Of a stretch of DNA of 25,164 nt, positions 8,399 to 15,028 are shown piece by piece. Made by a program: the position numbers and the translations under genes. Where the stretch lies: the NCBI GenBank assembly GCA_023485745.1, contig JAMCZL010000044.1, positions 5,199 through 30,362 of the forward strand, in the 5' to 3' direction. The notes below the pieces were generated by a model. The model was not told the origin of the DNA and made no database searches. It worked only from the letters and a program-made list of their open reading frames with translations. The number at the start of each line of letters is the position of its first letter. The stretch's first letter is position 1. The DNA is from Candidatus Martarchaeota archaeon. Lineage in GTDB: Archaea; Micrarchaeota; Micrarchaeia; Micrarchaeales; Micrarchaeaceae.

Positions 8399-8432
8399 GT
8401 ATTTAAATTCTGCTATTCAATTTTGGATTGGA
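8399..8432. promoter_or_regulatory. Bidirectional promoter: cgi121 (-) and micro-ORF array (+)
   Basis: GGTATTTAAATTC with core ATTTAAAT at 8401-8408, followed by CTGCTATTCAATTTTGGATT. Minus strand: correct distance for a leaderless cgi121. Plus strand: predicted start near 8430 gives a leader of about 20 nt before micro-ORF 1. The same block recurs near 8941 and 9295. Confidence 0.6.
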
Positions 8433-8448
8433 ATATAATGGTGATAGG

Positions 8449-8472
8449 ATGGGAGGAGCAGGAGGATGTTAA
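8449..8472 (+). CDS. Micro-ORF 1: 7-residue peptide MGGAGGC
   Basis: ATG, GGA, GGA, GCA, GGA, GGA, TGT, stop TAA. A GGTGAT site at 8440-8445 sits three bases before the ATG, the same arrangement as the peroxiredoxin start at 7182. It is the first of six such frames and the nearest to the promoter at 8401. An upstream ATG at 8438 is in another frame (21 codons) and is not kept in the other units. Evidence for translation is the ribosome-binding site plus the repetition of frame, length and composition in five more units. Confidence 0.55.
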   Translation: MGGAGGC

Positions 8473-8528
8473 AAAATTTGTTTTGGAGTTTTATGTTTTA
8501 TAACTGATGAAAATATAATGGTGATATG

Positions 8529-8552
8529 ATGGAGGGAGGACAAGGAGGTTAA
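8529..8552 (+). CDS. Micro-ORF 2: 7-residue peptide MEGGQGG
   Basis: GGTGAT at 8520-8525, then ATGATG; the second ATG keeps the three-base spacing of unit 1. Codons read M-E-G-G-Q-G-G and stop TAA. This is the most divergent member: it has Glu and Gln and lacks the terminal Cys/Ser. A T-rich stretch follows (TTTTTAGGTATTTTCTG), also found after units 4 and 5, and may terminate transcription. Confidence 0.48.
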   Translation: MEGGQGG

Positions 8553-8610
8553 TATTAGTTTTTAGGTATTTTCTGTTTTACTGATTTGAAATATAATGAA
8601 TTGTGATATG

Positions 8611-8634
8611 ATGGGAGGAAGTGGAGGATGCTGA
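8611..8634 (+). CDS. Micro-ORF 3: 7-residue peptide MGGSGGC
   Basis: TGTGAT at 8602-8607 is a weakened version of GGTGAT, followed by ATGATG; the peptide is identical to unit 6 but the stop is TGA rather than TAA. An in-frame upstream ATG at 8596 would lengthen it by five residues (MNCDM). No TATA-like block of the 8401 type lies directly before it, so it may be read from the promoter of unit 1. Confidence 0.5.
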   Translation: MGGSGGC

Positions 8635-8652
8635 AATTATAATGGTGATGTA

Positions 8653-8676
8653 ATGGGTGGATCAAGCGGATCTTGA
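8653..8676 (+). CDS. Micro-ORF 4: 7-residue peptide MGGSSGS
   Basis: GGTGAT at 8644-8649, three-base spacer, ATG. Codons GGT, GGA, TCA, AGC, GGA, TCT, stop TGA. Frame, length and the Gly/Ser nature are kept although the GGAGG runs of unit 1 are lost, which favours a peptide over an RNA motif. It lies only 18 nt after unit 3. Its stop codon marks the left edge of the 350-bp tandem repeat. Confidence 0.52.
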   Translation: MGGSSGS

Positions 8677-9020
8677 TATTAATTTTTAGGTATTTTCTGT
8701 TTTATAACTTGAATTTTGAAACGATAAAACCTTACTTATTTTAACGCAGCAAATGGCAGTATTTGCCCTGAATTATATATTATTGCTTTTAATGCATTCT
8801 TGAATTTGTAGGTTTTGCAGCCAGATCCGGCCGGCATAGGCCTTTGATAAAAATATGGTTGTACGCATGCTAAATGATCATACTTGTACGTCCCATGCTT
8901 TAGAATTAGTTTAGAAAGGTGTATACAAAAATAAAGGTAAGGTATTTAAATTCTGCTATTCAAGTTTGGATTGGAAATATAATGAATGGTGATAGGATGG
9001 ATGGAGGAGCTAGTGGATCT
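8674..9020 (+). repeat. Tandem direct repeat copy A (about 350 bp) of the micro-ORF locus
   Basis: Runs from the stop of micro-ORF 4 to the last sense codon of micro-ORF 5. Order inside: T-rich terminator-like stretch, a GCAAAT/ATTTGC inverted repeat near 8746-8763, a 19-codon frame at 8855-8914, a promoter block at 8941 onward, and micro-ORF 5. Copy B follows directly and is highly similar apart from scattered substitutions and a small indel. Apart from the micro-ORF and the weak 19-codon frame I see no gene in it. Confidence 0.9.
8942..8975 (+). promoter_or_regulatory. Repeated promoter block before micro-ORF 5
   Basis: GGTATTTAAATTC with core ATTTAAAT at 8944-8951, then CTGCTATTCAAGTTTGGATT, a near-identical copy of the block at 8399. 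Distance from core to micro-ORF ATG is 53 nt, similar to 48 and 52 nt in the other two copies. Confidence 0.55.
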
Positions 9021-9023
9021 TGA
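8997..9023 (+). CDS. Micro-ORF 5: 8-residue peptide MDGGASGS
   Basis: GGTGAT at 8988-8993, three-base spacer AGG, ATG; codons GAT, GGA, GGA, GCT, AGT, GGA, TCT, stop TGA. One codon longer than the other units, yet still in frame to a stop at the equivalent place: an in-frame length change. It ends in Ser like unit 4, whose downstream sequence it also shares. An in-frame ATG at 8982 would add MNGDR. Confidence 0.55.
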   Translation: MDGGASGS

Positions 9024-9295
9024 TATTAATTTTTAGGTATTTTCTGTTTTATAACTTGAATTTTGAAACGATAAAACCTTACTTATTTTAACGCAGCAAA
9101 TGGCAGTATTTGCCCTGAATTATACACATACTTACATTGTTTTTAACGCATTCTTGAATTGGTAAGTTTTGCAGTCAGATCCGGCTGGCATGGACCTTTG
9201 ATAAAAATATGGTAGTGCAAATGCTAAATGACCATACTTGTACGCTCAACGCTTTAGAATTAGTTTAGAAAGGTGTATACAAAAATAAAGGTAAG

Positions 9296-9329
9296 GTATT
9301 TAAATTCTGCTATTCAATTTTGGATTGAA
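9296..9329 (+). promoter_or_regulatory. Repeated promoter block before micro-ORF 6
   Basis: Third copy of the GGTATTTAAATTC block, core ATTTAAAT at 9298-9305, 52 nt before the ATG of micro-ORF 6. It is preceded in copies 2 and 3 by the same ATAAAGGTAAG sequence, which differs from the cgi121 side of copy 1. Confidence 0.55.
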
Positions 9330-9349
9330 ATATAATGAATGGTGATAGG

Positions 9350-9373
9350 ATGGGAGGAAGTGGAGGATGCTAA
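9350..9373 (+). CDS. Micro-ORF 6: 7-residue peptide MGGSGGC
   Basis: GGTGAT at 9341-9346, spacer AGG, ATG; codons GGA, GGA, AGT, GGA, GGA, TGC, stop TAA. Same peptide as unit 3 but with a full-strength ribosome-binding site and a different stop codon. An in-frame ATG at 9335 would add MNGDR, as in unit 5. It is the last unit before the convergent regulator gene. Confidence 0.55.
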   Translation: MGGSGGC

Positions 9374-9607
9374 AAAGAGCATAATACATTATTATTCTAC
9401 TATTTATTTTCTTGTAGAAATCTTCTATTTGTATTAGGGACTTGGCTATTTTAGCCATTCGATATATGGCTTATTTGGCTAACCATATGAAAATTTATAG
9501 AGATTGGGTAGGAGGTTTATCAACTTCTGCATGCATATGAAGACAAGGCGTATAGAGACGTTTTGATGTCGCCAAAATTTCATGAAAGAATTTCTGCAGG
9601 GCGCTAT
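9374..9607. other. AT-rich intergenic stretch, no gene seen
   Basis: Lies between the last micro-ORF and the convergent regulator. It holds nested inverted repeats: TGGCTA/TAGCCA near 9446-9460 and ATATGG/CCATAT near 9462-9490. Only very short frames without ribosome-binding sites are present. It may serve as a two-way transcription end. Confidence 0.5.
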
Positions 9608-10942
9608 TTATTCAATTTCTTGTTTGTTGATTTTGTAAAGTATAGACTTTTTCATGTCAAATTTTCTATAACTGAAGGTCCCGACTAAGAATTTTGTTAT
9701 TATGGAGGTTTCTATTTTTATACCTTTGACTGATGCATAGAGATTTTGCTCAATTGATTCTATATTGCAGTCTTTGTATGTTGGTGCAATATGAATAAGT
9801 CCATATGGAGAACCTATATCACCTTCGAATATGTATTTATTTAGAGGCCCTTCACCATCACTAAGCACATTTGCCAACCATTCCTTTCTGTGCTCTATGA
9901 ACCTTTTTACGTCTAGCTGCTTCGCTATAAATACTACGGTGTCTTTTATTGGAGGATTTTGCATTGTTATTGTTGTTCTGAAAATCATCTCGTTTTTGAG
10001 GAGTTGCTGATACGTATACAATGCAGAGCCTTCTTTCAATCCATATCTTCTGTCTATCTCAGTGAATGTAATTAGACCGTCGTTGTTTAACTCTCTCAGA
10101 GTCGCATACTCTCTCATGAATATCTGGTCTTTTTCTTTTCTTGGGTGTTCTTTGCTCCTGTGCCATACCCTCTTTTCCAACATCTGAAAGAATTCGTCCC
10201 TTATAGGTATGAAGCCAATTGCTTGCGTGTAATAGCTGGAAAACCACTCTGCTGTGCATTTTGCAAGAACATCGCTCTTTCTTATCTCATATATCAATTG
10301 CTCCGCTTCTAGTGGATCTTTTGCAAGAAAGAAAATGAATAGGTCATAAGAGCCTCTTGCCATGAATGCAAGCTGCACATTTGGATTTGCCTTCAAAAGC
10401 TTTTGAAGGTTTTCTTGGTTGGGCCTAATGTCCTTGAATTTCGCAATTGCGATAAACTTCGAAAGGCTGAAATGGCTTAGGAAGCCGGGCTCTATAGTGT
10501 ATTTTATCCCATATTTCTGTTCGAGCTTCTTTATCCAGTACTGTGTGGTCGAATATGTCAGGCCAATCCTCTTGCTTATTGCAGCAATGCCGTCCCTAGG
10601 ATTTGTGCTTAGCTCCTTCAGTATCAGCGGCTCGTATTCGCTTTCGAATTGCTGCTTTTCTGCTGCGTTTGACCTCTCCTTGCTCAGTTTCATGTACTGG
10701 TCGAGGTTTTCTACCCCCATTGTCGAGCTGCGCTTCCTTACCGGCTCTATGAATTCCCCATTGTCTGTTATTTTGCCCACGTATATGGAGATTGCCCTGT
10801 TCCTGCCCTTCTCTGGATCCCACTTAGAAGTTGCCTCGGATACGTAGTAGCCGCCTTCGCACCTCCTAAGCTGCAGGTGGTGCCTGTGCCTGCTTTTAAG
10901 CTCTTCCAAGGCAGCCCTTACCTGCTCGGGAATCTCCTGCAT
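9608..10942 (-). CDS. Large regulator: transposase-like N-terminus plus two Lrp/AsnC-like halves
   Basis: About 444 aa (455 from an upstream ATG at 10975). Residues 15-70 include YYVSEATSKWDPEKGRNRA and ISIYVGKI, resembling the N-terminal part of IS4/IS1634-like transposases; no DDE catalytic domain follows. Then a winged-helix region (ISKRIGLTYSTTQYWIKKL), an Lrp-type effector domain with ARGSYDLFIFFLAKD, a second winged-helix region (FTEIDRRYGLKEGSALY) and a second effector-like domain to the C-terminus. So it is a duplicated Lrp architecture with a domesticated N-terminal element. I prefer ATG 10942 because TATA-like CTTAAATATT lies about 25 nt before it, predicting a leaderless message. 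Its neighbour on the convergent side is the micro-ORF array, a possible target or signal source (inference). Assignment as a DNA-binding regulator is fair; the target is unknown. Confidence 0.72.
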   Translation of the reverse strand: MQEIPEQVRAALEELKSRHRHHLQLRRCEGGYYVSEATSKWDPEKGRNRAISIYVGKITDNGEFIEPVRKRSSTMGVENLDQYMKLSKERSNAAEKQQFESEYEPLILKELSTNPRDGIAAISKRIGLTYSTTQYWIKKLEQKYGIKYTIEPGFLSHFSLSKFIAIAKFKDIRPNQENLQKLLKANPNVQLAFMARGSYDLFIFFLAKDPLEAEQLIYEIRKSDVLAKCTAEWFSSYYTQAIGFIPIRDEFFQMLEKRVWHRSKEHPRKEKDQIFMREYATLRELNNDGLITFTEIDRRYGLKEGSALYTYQQLLKNEMIFRTTITMQNPPIKDTVVFIAKQLDVKRFIEHRKEWLANVLSDGEGPLNKYIFEGDIGSPYGLIHIAPTYKDCNIESIEQNLYASVKGIKIETSIITKFLVGTFSYRKFDMKKSILYKINKQEIE

Positions 10943-11119
10943 AATATTTATTTCTATATTGTAATATTTAAGCATTTCTATTATTTTTTATACAGTATAT
11001 ATTGTAATAAAAAGTTAATTATACGTCTTACATTGATTGTTATATATATTGAAATATGTGATTTGATAGATTTTAGAACCTTTAATACGTCAATTAACTC
11101 TATTAGCCTCATTTTACAG

Positions 11120-11140
11120 CCATTACCTAATTTATAAGCA
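11120..11140 (+). promoter_or_regulatory. TATA-like element before the RAM-domain gene
   Basis: CCTAATTTATAAGC near 11126-11139 is a good archaeal TATA box with start predicted near 11160, leaving a 25-nt leader ending in GGTGGGTGA. The rest of 10976-11184 is very AT-rich with no other feature seen. Confidence 0.5.
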
Positions 11141-11184
11141 GGGCGCAGTAATAACATTAACGCTTTTGTTTTGCTGGTGGGTGA

Positions 11185-11502
11185 ATGAATTCAAATAACA
11201 ACGCAAAAACATCTACGTGCATGCAGATGGCATCGCACAAATTCTATCTTCTGAAGCCAAAAGAGAACGCGGACATGAACGACCTTGCAATGGACATGAT
11301 AAGCCTCAAGGACGTTAAGGAGGTTTACGTGACTGAGGGCGATTACGGCTTTATGCTCAAGACTTCTTTGTACAACAAGGCTGATTCCGAAACAGTTGAA
11401 AAATATATATCGCAGCATGTGGACCCGAAATTCGGCACTCTTATAAGCTACTACAGGCTCAAAAAGCACGTAGCTAAAAGCAGCAACAGGGTGAAAAAAT
11501 GA
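11185..11502 (+). CDS. Stand-alone Lrp/AsnC effector (RAM)-like domain protein
   Basis: 105 aa. Residues about 18-95 fit the beta-alpha-beta-beta-alpha-beta effector domain of Lrp regulators: KFYLLKPK, then DVKEVYVTEGDYGFMLKT (the characteristic V-x-E-x-Y-V-T-x-G-x-Y/D pattern), and TLISYYRLKK at the end. There is no helix-turn-helix, so it may modulate full-length Lrp-type regulators such as its neighbour, or bind a small ligand. ATG at 11185 follows GGTGGGTGA. The stop overlaps the next start as ATGA, so the two are coupled. Confidence 0.68.
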   Translation: MNSNNNAKTSTCMQMASHKFYLLKPKENADMNDLAMDMISLKDVKEVYVTEGDYGFMLKTSLYNKADSETVEKYISQHVDPKFGTLISYYRLKKHVAKSSNRVKK

Positions 11503-11657
11503 ATCCGCTTTCCAGAAAGCTGCTGAAACTTAGGCTTAGGAAGCTTGACGCCCTTCTCGAAAAAGATCCGTTCAAGGACAGGGCTTTTGTATCGGTTGTG
11601 GACGGCCCTTATTCGTGGCATCTTGAATGGACTGACGAAAAGGAAAAAAGGAACTGA
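11499..11657 (+). CDS. Conserved-looking small hypothetical protein, 52 aa
   Basis: Starts MNPLSRKLLKLRLRKLDALL and ends with an acidic/basic tail; a predicted amphipathic basic helix (residues 4-22) precedes a Trp-containing segment PYSWHLEWTDE. The ATG overlaps the TGA of the upstream gene (ATGA, 11499-11502), and codon use matches the neighbours, so I take it as real and co-translated with the RAM-domain protein. No family recognised. Confidence 0.7.
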   Translation: MNPLSRKLLKLRLRKLDALLEKDPFKDRAFVSVVDGPYSWHLEWTDEKEKRN

Positions 11658-11681
11658 CGCTTATTCCCTTACCCGACTTCC

Positions 11682-11709
11682 GCCGGTACAGGCCATTTCC
11701 TGTACTGGC
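11682..11709. terminator. Strong hairpin between convergent transcripts
   Basis: GCCGGTACAGG (11682-11692) and CCTGTACTGGC (11699-11709) can pair over 11 positions including one G-U wobble, loop of 6. It lies 24 nt after the 52-aa gene, and a T-rich stretch follows on the plus strand. It may end the plus transcript or lie in the 3' trailer of 23S. Confidence 0.45.
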
Positions 11710-11837
11710 GATGGATTTTCTATTTCTACGCAATTGTACTGCAGCATAACGCGCATAATCCACTACGCAGAATGTTGAATTCAAACGCTGCAACGCCTTG
11801 CATGGCTCGCGCTGATTCTTATGGACACAAAAAAAGC

Positions 11838-11855
11838 GGGGAAGCAAGTTTGCTA
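11838..11855 (-). other. 3' arm of the pre-23S rRNA processing stem
   Basis: In the minus-strand RNA this arm (UAGCAAACUUGCUUCCCC) pairs almost perfectly with the arm at 14693-14711, giving about 17 bp with one wobble. Archaeal pre-rRNAs form such a stem with a bulge-helix-bulge that the splicing endonuclease cuts to release the 23S precursor. Confidence 0.8.
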
Positions 11856-11860
11856 ATTAG

Positions 11861-14690
11861 GCTTTAGTAACGGAATGTTCACAGATCGCGTGAGCTCTCT
11901 GCTTACGCACCCGTCCTATCGAAGTCGTCTATTGCGACCGCCCATAGTGCCTCGTTTCGGGTATAGCTTCGTCCTTAGATGCTTTCAGGACTTATCCATT
12001 TGGCGCGTAGCTACCCGGCAATGCAATCACAACCGGTACACCAGTGGCGCCGATCCCTCGTTCCTCTCGTATTAAAGGGATCTTATCCTCCGGCACTAAC
12101 ACCTCCAGTAGATATTACCGTACTGTCTCGCGACGTACTGAACGCAGCTCATGTGGGTTTTTAATGGGCGTACAGCCCAACCCTTGGCGGCTTGTACACT
12201 GCCAGGATAACCCAAGCCCATATCGATGTATCAATGCGCCAGGTCGATGCGGACTCTCACCGGCGACGAATCGGTTACCTCTAGAGTAACTTGTTTGACA
12301 GCTTGGAGCCCCATTAAAAGAGCTACCAACGTTCGTTAAGCCCCTGTTTCCAGTCTGCGTGCCACGCTTTTCAGCACACAGTCAGCCCTGCATTTGCCTT
12401 TTCACTTACCAGCGAGTTTCCAACTCGCTTAAGCAGAGCGTTGGTCGCTTTCGTTTCCTTATCGAAAGTAACCGTCCAGTCTAACTACCCACCTGCAGCT
12501 GTTCCCTCTCGGGTTAGCTGTGGAGCAAGCTATGAGTGGTGTTACATTGTCGCTCCGCCTGGGCCTAAGCCCAGACATCGACGCTCCCACTTACGCTATG
12601 CATAACTAACTACACAACAACTACAGGCTGTAGTCAAGCTTCATAGAGACTTCATTTCCCACTGGAGGATCGCGGCATATTCACCGCGCAGTGAGTTCAC
12701 CGGACCCTAGGTTGGGACAGTGGAACAATCGTTACGCCATTCATGCAAGTCACCTATTAAGTGACGAGGTATTACGCTACCTTAAGAGAGTCAGAGTTAC
12801 TCCCGCTCTTTGCCAGCGCTTATCCCCCTTGAAAAGGGTGTTCACGTACTGGCGGTGAGCAGGCGTCACCCACTGTACTAAGCCTTACGGCTTTGCGGTG
12901 AGTTGTGTTTTTGATAAACAGTCGTTGTTCCCTTGTTAATGCTATCTGCGCATGCTATACGCAGACATGGCTTGTCGAAAACTTACGCCACTATTTTGCC
13001 GAATTCCCTAACCTAGGTTACTCCGTCACACCTTGGCCTTTTAAGCCAGCAACACTTGTACTAGTTCTAGGTACGGTCTAACAGGATCGTTGCAGATTCC
13101 CTTTTCACGGGCTCAAGAAATCAGTCCAACAGTTCATTTAGCTGCTTCTCCTCATAACGAGACTCTGCAGCCCTTTGCACTTTCTTGCGGACCTATCCCC
13201 AAGCGTCAGAAATCTGCCTTGTGTTGCCACGCCTACCTGTTAGGGGCTGGAATATTAACCAGCTTCCCTTTTGCCGCATGGTGATTGGCCTGCGGCTTAG
13301 GATCGCCTAACTCTCCGCTGACGAGCGTTGCGAAGAAACCCGTGTGCTTACGGTGTATGGGATTCTCACCCATATTTGATGATACTAACACCAGGATATT
13401 CTCTGCGACACGGTCCATATGTCCTTTCGGACATACTTCTTGCCATGCCGCACGCCTTCTTACCAGTGCTTATCGCACTCCGAGGTCTCGGTACCTAGCT
13501 TAGCCCCGTATATTTTCGGTAAGGAATACCTCTACTGGTACGCTATTACGCGTTTTTTGAAGGATGGCTGCTTCTGAGCCTACCTCCCAGCTGTCTATGG
13601 TACTTCTCGCCTTTGATACACTCAACTAGGATTTGGGGACCTTAACCCCGGTCACTATCTTTGCAGTCTCGCGATGCTAGCTTACCCAACATCGCCGACT
13701 CCTGGGGTCTACACAGCATATACATTCGGAGTTTGACGAAGAGGTGAAGCCTTTCGGCTCCATGCCCCTTAATCGGTTGCTCTACCGCATATGCAAGCTC
13801 GCCCAGAGCTATCCTAAAGATACTTCAGAAGGGACCCGCTATTGCCATGTTCGAAAGGTATATCGCCGCTACCCGCGCCTCACCCAACAGGGCATGCCAT
13901 GACAGGTTGCAGACCTCCACCAGGCGTTAACCTAGCTTCGTCTTGGGCGCGCGTAGTTCACAATGGCTTCGGGTCGTATAAACGTGACTTGGGCATTTTC
14001 ATACCTTGCACCTCGCAATGCTGCGTGCTCTCGCTTTCGCTGCGCCTTTCGGCTCGCCACGCCTATACACTCCCTGGCTCTTGCTTCAAGAAGAAAGGTA
14101 AGACACTGCTCCGCGCATCCTCGCATAGCCGTTTCCAGCATAGCTTCGGCGCGCATCATTCCTTCCGTGCCTTACCTGCATGTCACCACCTAGTTTCAGA
14201 TCTTTTCAATCCCACGCGTGTGGGTTCTTTTCAGCTTTCGCTCGCGCTACTTGTTCTCTATCGGTCTATAGCCAATATTTAGGGTTGGGGTTTAATGCCC
14301 CCGTATTCACTCCACATACCAAGGCGGAATTACTCTTTTGCAGCAGGTCCATCGCACTTAACCTACGAGGCTGTCACTCTCTATGGCCGCTCTTTCCATA
14401 ACGTTCGGCTCATGTCCTGGATCGGCGCTGCACCACATCTCCACACCTTTTGCAAGGCGGGATTCAGTTTGCCCTGCGCGGCTTTCATTCGCATTACTTA
14501 CCGCATCGCTCTCGCTTTCTTTTCCTGCGGGTACTAAGATATTTCAGTTCCCCGCGTACACATACGTATTGCTACGTACAATTCGGCAATCCCGGGTTCA
14601 AAGCCTGACATGCGGCTACCCCGGGCTTATCGCAGCTTGCCACGGCCTTCATCGTTGCTATAGCCTAGCCATCCGCTAGGTGGTTTAAAA
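11861..14690 (-). rRNA. rrl: 23S ribosomal RNA
   Basis: Large-subunit rRNA, about 2.83 kb, whole. On the minus strand I recognise the sarcin-ricin loop (AATACGAGAGGAACG near 12057-12076), the peptidyl-transferase region (GTTCAGTACGTCGCGAGACA, about 12118-12145), the 3' segment GATAAGTCCTGAAAGCATCT and the 5' segment GGATGGCTAGGC. Length leaves no room for a large intron. Ends are approximate. No 16S or tRNA lies upstream and no 5S downstream in the window, and a promoter about 180 nt upstream serves it alone; unlinked rRNA genes are known in several DPANN and Thermoplasmata archaea. All frames inside it are non-coding shadows. Confidence 0.97.
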
Positions 14691-14692
14691 TT

Positions 14693-14711
14693 TAAGCAAA
14701 CTTACTTCCCC
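14693..14711 (-). other. 5' arm of the pre-23S rRNA processing stem
   Basis: Minus-strand GGGGAAGUAAGUUUGCUUA, complementary to 11838-11855. Position just outside the mature 5' end fits the processing helix. Confidence 0.8.
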
Positions 14712-15028
14712 TCATATCCGTTGCACAAACGTGCAATTTCATAAGCGTCAACAACATAGCTCATAGATTCTAGGACTTGTATTTTCACAAAGCAAAATAA
14801 GCCTTCAAATACTGGAGCCTATAAGAGCTCATGCTGCCATAAAGACACCAGCTATATTTGGGCTGTAAAGATTTAAATATGTTTCTGAAAGACAGCACAG
14901 GCTTCGGGACTACCAAAAAATAAACGAGACTCTTCTGAAAATGTTGTGCCATAATATCGTAGTGCTTATACGTGAGATTAACGATTTAGGCATCAAACCT
15001 GACTTTATCTCTTAGTCTATAGCTGTTA
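14712..15028 (-). other. 23S rRNA leader and convergence-free upstream region
   Basis: 317 bp without a supported gene. About the first 135 nt nearest 23S form the transcribed leader. Beyond the promoter at 14866-14882 the stretch up to the cytidine deaminase stop is featureless; I see no tRNA, 16S or convincing small frame on either strand. Confidence 0.5.
14866..14882 (-). promoter_or_regulatory. Promoter of the 23S rRNA gene
   Basis: Minus-strand ACATATTTAAATCTTTACA with core ATTTAAAT at 14871-14878. Predicted start near 14847, about 136 nt before the processing stem. It is the only strong TATA-like element between the deaminase gene and 23S. Confidence 0.6.

Larger units (their letters stand above)
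9021..9373 (+). repeat. Tandem direct repeat copy B (about 350 bp) of the micro-ORF locus
   Basis: Second copy of the unit that begins at 8674, with the same order: T-rich stretch, inverted repeat, 19-codon frame at 9209-9268, promoter block, and micro-ORF 6. Differences from copy A are point changes and an indel near 9121-9141, so the duplication is not brand new. It ends at the stop of micro-ORF 6, after which sequence similarity stops. Confidence 0.9.

Noticed and set aside
8438..8503. 21-codon frame starting at the ATG upstream of micro-ORF 1
   Set aside because: The equivalent ATG in units 2 and 4 meets a stop after three codons, and in units 3, 5 and 6 lies in the micro-ORF frame, so it is not a shared feature.
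8399..9373. CRISPR array
   Set aside because: Repeat units are long (about 350 bp) or irregular and contain promoter and ribosome-binding elements; there are no short regular repeats with unique spacers and no cas genes.
9474..9690. Short plus-strand frames after the micro-ORF array (17 and about 40 codons)
   Set aside because: No ribosome-binding sites, no repetition, and the longer one overlaps the 3' end of the convergent regulator.
9608..10942. Intact insertion-sequence transposase
   Set aside because: Only the N-terminal part resembles a transposase; no DDE domain or terminal inverted repeats are visible, and the rest is Lrp-like.
11658..11837. 5S rRNA or tRNA downstream of 23S
   Set aside because: No 5S or tRNA signature found on either strand; only a hairpin near 11682-11709.
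11875..14679. Many plus- and minus-strand frames of 60-146 codons
   Set aside because: They lie entirely inside the 23S rRNA gene and match no protein; rRNA is conserved here for its own sequence.
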